64,000 nucleotides of DNA, from positions 1,178,001 through 1,242,000 of the forward strand of contig CAIIXF020000001.1 of the NCBI GenBank assembly GCA_903813345.2. The letters run 5' to 3'. The notes beneath the pieces were generated by a model. That model was not told the DNA's origin, searched no databases, and saw only the letters and a program-made list of their open reading frames with translations. The translations under genes and the position numbers were made by a program. Below, one piece after another: positions 22,097-33,320 of this stretch (position 1 is its first letter; each line of letters starts with the position of its first letter). Origin of the DNA: Owenia fusiformis (taxonomy: Eukaryota > Annelida > Polychaeta > Sabellida > Oweniidae).

Positions 22097-25000
22097 TTAC
22101 CAGTCAGGGATTGAGTGATCCATCAACTTCTTAACTAGACTGTTCCCCATACTGAAAATAGATGCAGATGTATTCAGATGCATAGTCCAGACACAAGTTT
22201 GTGGCTAGGAATATAAAAATATTAATGAAATGAATGTTCAAATATAATATGGTTTTATAACAATTATTAGCTTCATGAATATATTTAAGGAATAAAGACA
22301 TGATTTCGGTCTTTTAACAATGAACAGAATAAAATTTGAGGTCATATATTTGACATAAATCATAAAATCAAGTTCTTTGTTACGATTCTAATATGATACA
22401 CAGACAAGAAACACGACTATTTGCATTTATGAATTTTAGCGGTCATACATACTCCAATATAGACCAGTAAATCAATTGTTCAAGCAGTGTGAGGTCATGT
22501 ATCATGTTAGAATCATGAATACTGATTGGACAATGATTTAATGACGAAATGAAGACAATATTTGATGAATTCACTGCTACTGCCCTACTAAACTTTCATT
22601 TTATTGTATTCAAAGACTGCAGTGACTTGTACTGCAAGACCATTATAGAGTCTAAGTTAGTACATGTATCTCTCAAAAGATTTACAATTTTGTTTGACGA
22701 AAGACAATATTATTAAAACTGCTACTGCCCTACTAAACTTTCATTTTACTGTATTCAAAGACTGCAAGACCATTAAAGAGTCCAAGTTAGTACATGTATC
22801 TCTCAAAAGATAAGTTATGATATAAAAATTAATTTTTTTAATTAACAATTTTGTTTGATGGAACTTACCATTTGATGATGTGCTCATATATGAAACTTGG
22901 CATGATTGTGATAGTGATACACTCTGGACCAGAACGGATCAGTTCACGCGTGTCTTCATCCTGCATGCAGAAAATTAATACTCCATATACAATACAGTTA
23001 GTTTAACCATTGATTTTTGAGCAGTAAAAAGCTGCTATTGGACTACAGAATAAAAATCTTTATTGTTTGATACAACAAGTAAAAAATATTGTATCATAAA
23101 ATCAAGGCATTTACATGCAAAATGTCAACACCGAACACCTGACATTTGTTTTTGTTAAAGATGCCTAATACCAAACGCCGACCACTAGACGCCAGAGATC
23201 ACGGTAGAGGTTCGCCATTCGCCAATCGCGAATTTTCGAAAGAGGTGGCGAAAAATATGTAAAGGTATTTCGCAGTTATGGCGAATTAGAGGTGTCACGG
23301 TTTCCCGATATTGGACCAAATTTCGAGTTCGGGACATGGGACAGAAAGGGTTAATATCGGTTCATAGATTCCTTCCCTAAAATGCATAAAAACGTGTATA
23401 AATAGCGAGGAACACCTCCGATTTCGTTCTGAAAAATTAAATATTTTCACTTACCTCGTACCTAGATTACACTTCTTTGCATTGAAAAGTGTTATTAACG
23501 GACCCGCGATTTCAGGTAGATGGTAATACTTGTTCGTAAATTTCTTCATCGTCGTTCGCAAATCGAGTGCATCATCAGTATGCAGGATGTAGGAAAGAAA
23601 TTGAAAAATCGAGCCGGCATCTAAGTCGAAAAAGTCGCCAGTTTGGAAGTATTTTGGGACTCCGATATGACAAGGTAAACGAATTGGTGATATCACACCA
23701 TGCAGACTATGTGAAATGCCGATCACATTCGCGGCAGATGCTTTACATTCAATTTTAATTGACGTTTTTTTATTTCTGAATAAGATTTTGAAAAGTGAAA
23801 CTGAAAGTGAAACTGTCATCATCAGACATTGCACCATTTTTAATGTTCTGTCCCGTCCCGTCCCGAAAGTACCGTGTCGAGACCATTTGTACCGTTCCGT
23901 ACCGTACGGAAATTTTCTTGGACCGTGACACCTCTATTGCGAATTCCCTTTTTACGGTTTTTCAAAATGGCTAATTCATATTTTAGTTGGCTAAAAAAAT
24001 TTTGGAAGATTTAGCCACAATGGCTAACAAGTTTTTTCAACTATCGTGATCTCTGCTAGACGCCGTCACAAAAAATTTGGAAACTATAACAATATCTCAT
24101 TTCTTGCATTGTGACAAAAAATTAACAGTTTTTCACATGAAAGTCTAAATGATAAATTTTAATTAGTATTCACTTCCTAACATTTCATAAAATGTAATTG
24201 TAGGGGTACTCTTAATTATAGCATGTCATTTGATTTTTGTAGATTAAAGTAGTAAATAACTGGATTTACTTTCAAAATCATTAGCAGTTAAATGGATAAA
24301 TTAATTTAACATTTAAAAATCAAAATGTAATTACATGGTGAATTATCCATGTTCTACCGGATGATCCAAAAAAGCAGAACTATTTATTCAGAAGAACAGA
24401 TTCCTGGGTTCTGTTTTCTTGGGCCACCCTGTATATAACTTGGAAAACTTAAACATACCTTAAGTCCAACACAGTTCTGTCCATTCACCTCCACAAGATG
24501 GTGCTCAGTTAGGACGCCATTCCTAGCGGCAGACGAATCCTTGACCAAGGAGTTGATTTTACCATTCTTGAATACAAATCCAATGGTGCCACCACTATCT
24601 TTATGCATTGTGATGGTTCGCTCAAATGGTCTAAAAACAAGGTGGTTATATTGTAATATCTGAATACATTTTGACATATTTTATAACAATCACATATTAA
24701 TCCAGTGTAAAAGATTAGGAGGTTAATTCTGTCTGTTCGCTGTTCAAATTGAGAGGTGTTCTCATTACAATGCAAAGAAAAAATGGGACTGAAAAAAGTG
24801 TTCAGATAGGAAGTTGTTCGGGTTAGCCAGGTGTTCAGATATACAGGTTCTACTGTACCTGTCTCTAATTGCCATGGTGATTTTCTGTGGTTCACATTTC
24901 TTCAGATACTTGTGTGCCTTATCATTGTCCCAGCCTGCCACTGTCTGGTCATTGATCTGCAGGATTTGATCCCCAAACCTTACACCAGCCAGAGAGGCTG

Positions 25001-26211
25001 GAGAATTAGCATGCACAAAGGCAACAAATAAACCCTGAAATCACAAAATAAAATTAAAGGTATTTATCAATTTCACTATAACAAATTAGCTTCTATCATG
25101 ATCAATCTAAGTTGTATTAATTTCTCAGTATGTTTACACTATTTGGACTGACAATTCCATTTTCATTAGAAATTTTATATTGTGATATCACATATTAACA
25201 CTAAATTGGTGTCATTGTAGTTTGAATGAGGCTTCATAAAAGTACAGTTGTATATCATGATGAAGTATATTTTACAAGAAAAGATGAAATGTATGCCACC
25301 TACTTTGTTAACATGTCGGACTCTTAGTCCAATCATTCCACTCTGATCTTTACACAGCTGCACAAATCTAATCCCATCCTTAATTTCCGCACGTCGCAAT
25401 CCAACGTCATTGCCTGTTACTGGCGCAACTTGCATCTGACCAGCTCCCGTTACACGTCCATACGCAGGAACAGCTACCTGCTGATTCTGATTGGCAGCGA
25501 CAACAGGCATGTTCTGTGCGATACATTCAGGGCTGAGGGAGAGACCCATGTAGTCCTGGAGAGAGGGGTATAAAGATGACCCCCCAGCAGCAGCAGCTGT
25601 GGGGTAGGTCTGGGCTGCCTCTCCAGGGTACTGCACAGCAGGCTGCTGGGCTGCTTGCTGGTATTGAACCTGGGCCTGAAAATAAAATACTATTTTTTAC
25701 TTTTATCAACAACCAAAGAAATCAATATAGGTGAATCCACACTAAAGCAGATATCAACAAATGAATCATTGAAGTAAACAGTGATACATAGTCACACTCA
25801 AGGTTTGACCTCCTTCATTCTTATCACACATAAAATGACTACAGATATATAGTAAATAAACAAATAACTCTGATTTTACATAATGCTAGTACTGGGACTT
25901 TGTATGATTCACTTCTGTATGACTACCTTACATCCTGCATTCATTGTACAATTTAGACATTCAAACATATACACTTATATATAATGTATATTAAAATTCA
26001 CTGTAAAAGTAACACAAGGATTTCTTTGTGATATCTCCCTATATAAGCTAACGACCTTTCTATAGGATAACACCATGCTATAGGATAATGCCCCTGCTAC
26101 TTGTATAGGATACGCCTGTCCCTTGCTATAGGATAATACCCCTACTATGAAATAACATACCTGTTGCATCTGGTCAACCTTCATATCCTCTAGTGTGGGA
26201 TACAGCGACAT
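22097..26211 (-). CDS. SDCBP: Syntenin (syndecan-binding tandem PDZ adaptor)
   Basis: Six coding exons in transcript order: 26161-26211, 25304-25675, 24859-25034, 24459-24630, 22869-22960 and 22097-22151. All introns are GT-AG and phases join without a break, giving 305 aa (human syntenin-1 is 298). The start is [14 protein letters not shown], close to human MSLYPSLEDLKVD. LYPxL motifs lie at residues 3-7 and 52-56, the type that binds ALIX. A Q/A-rich N-terminal region follows. PDZ1 begins after [14 protein letters not shown], with carboxylate loop IGLR; PDZ2 follows [11 protein letters not shown], with loop IGFVF. The C terminus is LMDHSIPDW (human ends IPEV). Syntenin links syndecans, phosphoinositides and ALIX in endosome and exosome traffic. 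It looks intact. Confidence 0.95.
23193..24055. mobile_element. hAT-type element in a syntenin intron, host of a nested element
   Basis: Inverted tips CAGAGATCACGGTAG (23193) and its near-complement (ending 24055) are flanked by the perfect 8-bp duplication CTAGACGC at 23185-23192 and 24056-24063. GGCGAA and GGCTAA words fill the outer parts. Without the inserted element at 23287-23936 it is only about 210 bp, a small MITE. Confidence 0.88.
23287..23936. mobile_element. hAT-type element nested inside another
   Basis: Tips TAGAGGTGTCACGGT and ACCGTGACACCTCTA are exact inverted repeats, flanked by TGGCGAAT (23279-23286) and TTGCGAAT (23937-23944), a 7/8 match. TCCCGTCCCGTCCCG and CCGTACCG words lie subterminally. 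On the minus strand a 128-codon frame (23451-23837) ends at a strong splice donor (AG|GTAAGT at about 23453), hinting at a captured exon rather than a transposase. Confidence 0.85.
24703..24855. mobile_element. Pogo-like MITE abutting a syntenin splice donor
   Basis: The right tip CAGGTTCTACTG (24844-24855) plus TA (24856-24857) ends next to syntenin exon 24859-25034. On the minus strand the intron begins GTACAGTAGAACCTG, so the donor from position +4 on is transposon sequence. The other tip (CAGTGTAAAAGATTAG near 24703) is degenerate. Confidence 0.6.
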
Positions 26212-26237
26212 ATTGTTGGTTATGTTTTAGTCCCTAC
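26161..26237 (-). other. SDCBP: Syntenin exon with start codon and 5' UTR part
   Basis: Acceptor TTTCTAG precedes 26237. A 26-nt untranslated stretch leads to ATG at 26209-26211, and the donor GTATGT follows 26161. An acceptor upstream of the ATG means at least one noncoding exon lies further upstream. Confidence 0.75.
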
Positions 26238-26564
26238 CTAGAAATGTAAAAATAAATCAATGCTAAAATGAATTTATATTTGCAATATAAGGTTCATGAT
26301 GTCGTCCCAAGATACATTCAACTAAACTGACTCTTAAGATTTATATTTACAAATTGGTACTTCTATATATGTACTCTGTTTAATCAAAAATGTTTCCTGC
26401 TCTTTTTGCTTAATCTTTGATAGAAACACTAAGAACGGACCACTTAGAACACAAGATATACTTATCTAAAGGGAAACAATATTTATACAAGTGGAAAATA
26501 TCTTTAGAACAAGTTTATACTTGTGATTAGCAAAATATTTCCTAAGTTTGGAATAATCTGATGC

Positions 26565-27010
26565 AGTGATGTTCTAAATCAATTACTCAGATGGAGTAGG
26601 TAGTTACCATTTTCACCACCAGGTGGCTCATTCAGGGTAGATAACATGGCAGGGTATGAGAAAGTTCCCTTAAATTTGAATATTCATCAGTTTTAGTGGT
26701 TCAATTTTCATATTACCCTTATGTATCTAATAGTTACAAATTAAGATATGTCCATAAATATCATCTGTCGAATATAAGAAAAGATTTTTCACTTTTTATG
26801 ATTCCATAACATGAGGTCTATGGGGAACCTCCCCGTCCTAGACGTCACATTTTCAAAGAAAAATAAACTTTCAGAGTTGATAAACACTTTTTAAAACCAC
26901 ATTTCTATATGCAATTTTACATGTAGATTTCAAATATGATAACACGTTGACTGAATTTTTAATGACGTAAATCAAGATTATTTGTACTCGCATCAAGTCT
27001 ATTGTCTCAA
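26565..27010. mobile_element. Inverted relative of the MITE at 1541-2085
   Basis: Matches the interior of the 1541-2085 element in reverse orientation, including the CCACCAGGTGGCTC core and GATGGAGTAGG / TACTCGCATC subterminal words. The outermost tips of the first copy are not recognisable here, so it is truncated or more decayed. It lies in the first intron of syntenin. Confidence 0.65.
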
Positions 27011-27128
27011 TGTTCTTCATAATTTTACAGAGCTTTACTTATATATGTTAAAACTTGCTCTATTCATCTCTTAGCAGAATCCAAGGCCCCTCCCGATAAA
27101 GATATACAAGAACACAAATGTGTACAAA

Positions 27129-28740
27129 ATGTCCCCACCAATGGGTGATCCCATGAAATGGTTATCCTGAAAATGAGTAGACAAGACTTTACCAACACAA
27201 TTTTAATTGATCCGTCACACAGTTAACTAGAAAACATGTAAACAAGACTTTACAGACAAGATTTTAGGATGGAAAATCCAAAATGGCTGCCTTGACATTT
27301 ACCCAGAATGTCAAAAAACAAATCTGTTCCTAGATTTTCATACTAAGAATCATCCCTGAAAATATGACATTGATCTACCAAATGGTTCACCTGAAAACGC
27401 GTAGACAAGACTTTACAGACAAGATTTTAGGACAGAAAATCCAAAATGGCTGCCATGACATTTACACAGAATGCCAAAAAACTAATCAGATGTAGATTTT
27501 CACACTAAGAATCATCCCTGAAAATTTGAAATTGATCTACCAAACGGTTCACCTAAAAACGCGTAGACAAGACTTTACAGGCAAGATTTTAAGACGGAAA
27601 ATCCAAAATGGCTGCCTTGACATTTATCCAGAATGCCAAAAAACTAATCAGATCTAGATTTTCATACTAAGAATCATCCCTAAAAATTTAAAATTGATCT
27701 ACAGAACGGTTCACCCCGAAATGCATAGACAAGACTTTACAGACAAGATTTTAGGACAGAAAATCCAAAATGGCTGCCTTGACATTTGCCCAGAATGCCA
27801 AAAAGCTAATCAGTTCTACATTTTCATACTAAGAATCATCTCTGAAAATTTGAAATTGATCTACCAAACCGTTCACCTGAAAACGCGTAGACAACACTTT
27901 ACAGACAAGATTTTAGGACGGAAAATCCAAAATGGCTGCCTTGACATTTACCCAGAATGCCAAAAAACAAATCAGATCTAGATTTTTATACTAAGAATCA
28001 TCCCTGAAAATTTGAAATTGATCCACCAAACGGTTCACCTGAAAACACGTAGACAAGACTTCACAGACAAGATTTTAGGACGGAAAAATCCAAAATGGCC
28101 GACAATAAAAAAGTGATTATGTGTTTTTGCTGATTTCTTCTTACAAAATTATCACATATTACTACTGTTAACAATAACATAGGCTTTTACAACAAAGTAG
28201 ATCTGAAATTATTTATAAAGCTACTAAATAGTTAAAGTATGAAAACTCAAAAACACCATTCAATATGATACAAAGTATTATCGTGCGCTAATCTTCTTAA
28301 GACATTCAAAATGGCTGACATGACTGAGCTAACAGGTCCAAAACCTAATCAGATCTAGAATGAAGTGAGCTGAACAAGATGTTAAAGTTTTAAAAGCAAC
28401 TGTGAAGCCGTTTTTCTTAAAGTTTGCAGACAAGGATTTTAGCATTTGACTTCAAAATGGCAGACAGGAAGTAGGTATCGAGTTAAAAATTTTTCATCCA
28501 CATCTGTATGCACTCATAAGTAATCCCTGAAAATTTGAAGGTGATATCTGTAGCGGTTTTGGAGAAAACTCCCGGACGTACGGACAGACGGACGGACAGA
28601 CGGACGGACGGACGGACGGACGGACGGACAGACAGACGGACGCGCCTAGGCCGACAATATGGCCCCACACTATGTGGTGGCGACATGAGACGGACGCGCC
28701 TAGGCCGACAATATGGCCCCACACTATGTGGTGGGGACAT
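27129..28740. mobile_element. Pearl/CvA-like element with six ~162-bp core repeats
   Basis: The ends are the inverted pair ATGTCCCCACCA (27129-27140) and TGGTGGGGACAT (28729-28740). The core is a tandem array with AAATGGCTGC starting near 27281, 27444, 27606, 27768, 27930 and 28093, a period of 162-163 bp. Then come a unique segment, an ACGG tetranucleotide array (about 28573-28640), and a 54-bp terminal block duplicated once (CGCGCCTAGG at 28641 and 28695). This is the pearl/CvA plan. It codes for no protein; because 162 is divisible by three, spurious frames run through the array. It lies in the first intron of syntenin. Confidence 0.85.
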
Positions 28741-28760
28741 AAAAAAGAGGTTATTTAATG

Positions 28761-28892
28761 GGAAGGATAGAATATGAATTTTATTCCGAGGGAAAATATC
28801 ATATTAACACTCAGGCTATCACCTTCAGTCAATATGATATTTTTTGGCCAATATCATATTTTCACTCAGAATAAAATTCATATTCCATTCCT
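28761..28892. mobile_element. Short hairpin MITE
   Basis: About 132 bp forming two ~43-bp inverted arms (GAATATGAATTTTATTC with GAATAAAATTCATATTC) round a short loop. No clear target duplication. Confidence 0.7.
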
Positions 28893-29049
28893 AAAAACTT
28901 TTGTGTGACTTTTGTAAAAAAAAAGCTAAACTATTCACTGAGACATGGAAACATGACAGCAAATCATATAATATCATAGATAAAATCAATTCAAATGTAC
29001 AATAAAACATCCCATAGGTAATTAGTTCATATATAATTGTTTTATTTAA

Positions 29050-29346
29050 CCCTTTCTCGACGTGAATATAAGAGGAAAAAGTTGGCCCTTGTGATGGATA
29101 AGTAAGAGCAGTTTTCAGGGGAAAACTGCAAATTACCTCCACCCCAGGACCTATACCTTGAATTGTATCACTGAAATACAATTTCTACAAGGATTATCGT
29201 ATTAGAACAATTTGTCAAAATGTGGTGTAAAAATACTGAATAGAACGGGAGATATTGTCATTTCATTGATGTATATAAATAAAAATAATGGTGCCAAAAA
29301 GGATTACACAATAGGCCTCCATATGGAGCCTATCCTGGTGAAAGGG
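29050..29346. mobile_element. PiggyBac-like MITE (TTAA sites)
   Basis: The 297-bp interval begins CCCTTTC and ends GAAAGGG, with TTAA on both sides (29046-29049 and 29347-29350). TTAA duplication with a CCC tip is characteristic of piggyBac. The inverted tip is only about 7 bp, which limits certainty. Confidence 0.6.
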
Positions 29347-29670
29347 TTAAGCTTGGAGGAAATGCAGATAGCGAATGTCACTCGACTTTTGTGAAGTCAT
29401 GTCTGCATTTCACAGTTCAAAATTAACTTCTGTAGAAACCACCTTCTAATTTGCCTCATTGACCTTTTATTGTTTCTTAAAACATTTCTCTCAAAATCAG
29501 GAAATTAGGGTGTTGAGCAGGGAAATTTTGTAGGGAATTTCATTCAGTCACAAAAAAACAACGAGTGACAACTTATACTTCCTCAGAGGGTAGCGATGAT
29601 AAGTGATGGTATTTGAAGTTTTGAATTGGATTTAAAAGTTACAGTCTGAGTCAATTAGATTTTGCTTTAA

Positions 29671-30068
29671 GGCTCAGCTGGAAAGTAACATTTTGGTAAA
29701 AAAAATGCTATACCTGCACATGCTATTTTCTGGTACAAAATTAAGTATGAAGGCATGTGTGTATTTCCTTGCTTTTTTCAGGAAAGTATCAGTACACTGT
29801 CTACTTTTAGTAAACCTGGAAACAGGTCAATGGTAGTTGTCTGGAAACTTTGAAAGAAAATTTGGAAAAATAGAAAGTGTGAAATATAAGAATTTCCTGG
29901 AGTTCCCATTGAACTCCTACCAGATATTCTAAAAGAAGACAATGTAATGATACTTTCCTGAAAAAAGCAAAGAAATTGACGCATGCCTTCATACTTTATT
30001 TTGTACCAGAAAATAACATGTGCAGGTACAGCAATTTTTTACCAAAAATGTTATTTTCCAGCTGTACC
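29671..30068. mobile_element. Foldback MITE with ~125-bp arms at TTAA sites
   Basis: Arms 29671-29795 and about 29945-30068 are inverted repeats carrying CAGCTGGAAA, TACCTGCACATG, TTTTCTGGTACAAAAT and AAAGTATGAAGGCATG, with a ~150-bp loop. TTAA occurs at both edges (29667-29670 and 30069-30072). No coding sequence. Confidence 0.8.
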
Positions 30069-30793
30069 TTAACCTAAATAAATAAGATTTTGACAACACA
30101 TTTTCAATATATTTTGCAGTTGAATGTATATTGAGAAGTAATTAAGTTAGTAATATATATCAAACCAAGTGATTAAATGTTGATTAAACTGAATTCACAA
30201 TGAAAATGCTATAAGATCTGGAACTAATTTCTTACATGTTCGATAGTGTTGATGTTGATAGTGCTGATACGGTCAAGTTGTAGGAGAATATGTTGAATGA
30301 ATACATGCTAAATACTGATAGGTAAGTAATTTATATATAGATTTTTGTCAAAATCTTATTTTCTGGGGCACGGACATCAAATACATTCTTCGAACTGGAA
30401 TTATATCAATATTTTGAAATCCAAGAATCTCCTTTTGCCAGAAACATTCTCTCTGACTGTGTTCTGGGGTTTATTTGACAAACAATCAACTTGACTCGCA
30501 CTGTATGACAGTAGAACTCCTACTCCGGAATTCTAGAAATTCACCAGTCTAATATTGGATTGGGTATATTTGTTGAGCTGATATAACTACAAATATTCTG
30601 GCTTAGATCTGTATCTTTGAGTTCTTCAGTGTAACTGTTTCTCCGAATCAAAATGTGAAAAATTATCATTTTTTTATTTATTTTCATTGGCAAATCTAGG
30701 GATTCCCCAGTCAATTGAGATATTCAACAGAAGAAAATAGTTTCAACAAAACTTAAAAATGATAATCAAGAATTCATGATCAAGTATACTTAC

Positions 30794-30840
30794 TTTTGTA
30801 AATATTGTCTGTCTTCCAGCTGAGTTATAAACGAAACTTA
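30794..30840 (-). other. SDCBP: Probable noncoding first exon of syntenin
   Basis: On the minus strand a strong donor (AAAA|GTAAGT) ends an exon at 30794. About 30 bp above 30840 stands a TATA-like TAATATATC (30865-30873). The required upstream noncoding exon of syntenin and this orientation agree. The start is estimated from TATA spacing, not observed. Confidence 0.5.
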
Positions 30841-30864
30841 GAGAGAAAATATCAGCTTTTCTGA

Positions 30865-30912
30865 TATATTACAAATGGCCTTCTGACGTCATACGTCACG
30901 AGAAATGAGTCA
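30865..30912 (-). promoter_or_regulatory. Candidate syntenin promoter: CRE, AP-1, TATA-like
   Basis: A palindromic CRE (TGACGTCA, 30884-30891), a half CRE (ACGTCAC) and an AP-1 site (TGAGTCA, 30906-30912) lie just upstream of TAATATATC. The extended sequence ATGACGTCAGAAGG on the minus strand recurs exactly in the plus-strand promoter at 55532-55545. Confidence 0.55.
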
Positions 30913-31514
30913 TGCGCTATTTAGGGATTCGCCAGTTTTTAACATTTCGTTTAGAGTGCTTCCGTTGCAGATATTAAATTCCCGGGAAAAGTCCAAGCTG
31001 GTTACGAACCCCGGGTTACGAAATGCAATTTGATACCGTATTTGATTCTTCCAAAGAAATATAATGCCCGCCAACTTTTTGTAATGACTCGACCCCCACC
31101 CCCCGCCCCGCCCAAAAATAATTCTTTCCCATCGGCTAACCTAAATCAACCCCCTCAGTAATGCAAAATGCAATGGTGGAACTGGAAGCTAAGATGTGGG
31201 GAGTGCCACACCAGGACCCACATTCAAGTCAGACAGATGTCTGCTCCTAAAACAGAAAATTCAGCCCAAATTTTGAAAAACTAGGCCCATCAAATTCTAA
31301 CAAAACACAAAGGATGATCCTGGAAACCCAGACTGAAGGGAGAGGCATAAAAACATCCGTGCTTGAGTGGATGAAAAAAATCGCCCCCATTTTGCAAAAA
31401 ATGCCCAGTGCTGATGCCATTGTTTATCTAAATTGCCCAATTTATGTTGGGAAGAGCTGATTTTCCTTCAAGAAAGCAAAAGAGGTAGGTCCACATTTTT
31501 TAGGAGATAACAGG

Positions 31515-33165
31515 GGCCCGATCATACGTATGTTTTTCCCGTTTTTTCTGAAATGGTGTCGTGATTTTCAACCCCTTCCACCTCTGCTTTTTCAATTTTT
31601 GCTGCATCAATATATTGCATTTTAAGACACAGTTAACCCCTTTAAAGGAATAAGTAATTCCTCTTTTAGATAAAGTGGAAAACAATATTTCCAATGTTAT
31701 TTTCCCATAGGGAAAACTCATGCAATCCATTGCTTTCAGCTAATTTTGGTCACTCGACACCCATAATGGATATCTTTAAAACCCCTGAAGGAATTACTTA
31801 TTCCTTTAAAGGGGTTAATTGCTGTATGTCAAAACGCAACATATTGATGCAACCTGACTAAATTGAAAAAACAGGGGTGGAAAGGGTTGAAAATCAGGAC
31901 AACATTTCAGAAAAAACATTTGGGTGGGTTGTTTGCATGTGATCACCTCATTATAACGACGGGCATTGTACCGAAAAGTATTATACCGACGTGCAATATA
32001 CCGAAAACCAATATACCAATGCGCGCTATACCGAAAACCATCAACAGAAGATGGCAGATATCAAGATTATTGAAAATCATTCACGTTTAGTAAGTCCAGG
32101 CAAAAATAGCAGCAGAATATAGGATTCATCATGTTCAAGGGAAACTTAAAAAAGCAATCAAACACTCCCGCAAAATCACAGCCCAAGTCAAGCATCTGGG
32201 AACGAAATAGATACCGGAGGTATTCCAATGATGTGCAAAATGTGGGAACAGCTATTTCATATCATTACAAAACCTGTACGCAATGTTGTTAGCCGGCAAA
32301 AATATTTCGTTTCATTTATTATTAAAGCTCTATGCGTAACACTTAATTTCCCAGGCCCTGAACGATTCTGTTATAAATGAGATTAAAGAAGTCAAAATAA
32401 GCTTTCCAATGGTGTGCTGATAATGCTGATAATGTGGCTAGCTATTTCAAATCATGTCAATGTTTTCAGTCCGCGAAAATATTCATCTTTTACATAAGTT
32501 TAATTTAATTTTAATTCAGTCAATTATATTTTTACTTTTACTCTGATTCTCTGCTCTCGGGAATGGATCCTTTGACTCAGGCTGGACAACATGGGATAAA
32601 TGTGGGAACTTTTTTTTAAGAAATGGCTTCCATTTTCGATATTGATAAATCAGACGTCTTGTGGCAATAATTAGGCGTATATATTATTATATAAGTAAAA
32701 ATAAGAAGAACTAATTAAATACGTTTGAAAATCTAAACATGTTTCTATATCGCTTTCGAGTCACACAGGAAAACTTATCATGGCACATCAGTATTATGAC
32801 ATTAATTCGGTATATTGCCTTTGCGGTACAATGTGCGTCAGTATTATGGCATTCGGTATAATGCCTTTCGGTACAATGTGCGTCAGTATTATGGCATTCG
32901 GTACAACGGCCTTTCGGTACAATGCGCGTCGGTACGATTGGTTTGAATCGGTATAACGCGCGGACCCCGTTTGCATCTTCCCTGTCTCAAAGTCGAACTT
33001 ATTTTATCATCTCTGTGAGGGCTTTCCTTGGAGATGATGCATTGGCCAACGGACTTTTCTTCAGGTCCGTGATTGGCCTAACATATGTACCTGTTTAAAT
33101 CCTCAGAAAATAGCCAAATCAAACATATTACTGGCCGAAATCTGTTGCGATTATTTCCCTCATCC
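31515..33165. mobile_element. Foldback element related to 9150-10821, with nested insert
   Basis: The right end (32977-33165) matches the inverted termini of the 9150-10821 element (CTTCCCTGTCTCAAAGTC, CCTAACATATG, TCTGTTGCGAT). The internal part holds a deep palindrome: 31610-31675 against 31780-31855 (AACCCCTTTAAAGGAATAAG and its complement). The outer left terminus is missing. An unrelated element at 31939-32968 splits it. Confidence 0.65.
31939..32968. mobile_element. Nested hAT-like element with ATACCGAAA-type ends
   Basis: Flanked by the perfect 8-bp duplication GTTTGCAT (31931-31938 and 32969-32976), which restores the host element when removed. The end regions are clusters of short units, TATACCGAAAAC on the left and TTCGGTACAATGCGCG on the right, in inverted orientation, with about 800 bp of noncoding DNA between. 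The 8-bp duplication favours hAT. Confidence 0.75.
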
Positions 33166-33292
33166 TTTTGCAAAATTTGAGCAAAGGGTAAAATCATAGC
33201 AACTTTGGCAACATTTTAGCAAATTTGGCTAAATTTCACCAAATCCACCAGTATGTCTCCGAAATATTTTTGGGCGGGAAATATTATAACCC

Positions 33293-33319
33293 CCACCCCC
33301 CCCCCCCCCCCCCCCCCCC
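33293..33319. repeat. Poly-C tract
   Basis: A C homopolymer run interrupted once, directly at the 5' boundary of the LINE. Its length is likely unreliable in any assembly. Confidence 0.85.
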
Positions 33320-33320
33320 T

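Noticed and set aside
23567-23928. Plus-strand frames inside the nested hAT element
   Set aside because: Short overlapping frames with no domain; the minus-strand frame with a donor site is the only one worth attention.
25527-25712. Second frame over the syntenin N-terminal exon
   Set aside because: Shadow of the real exon 25304-25675; the splice signals and family match support the other frame.
27694-27981. 95-codon frame in the pearl-like element
   Set aside because: It reads two core repeat units; the 162-bp period keeps the frame by chance.
28483-28777. Arg/Val/Ser-rich frames over the ACGG tract
   Set aside because: Translations of a tetranucleotide microsatellite on both strands.
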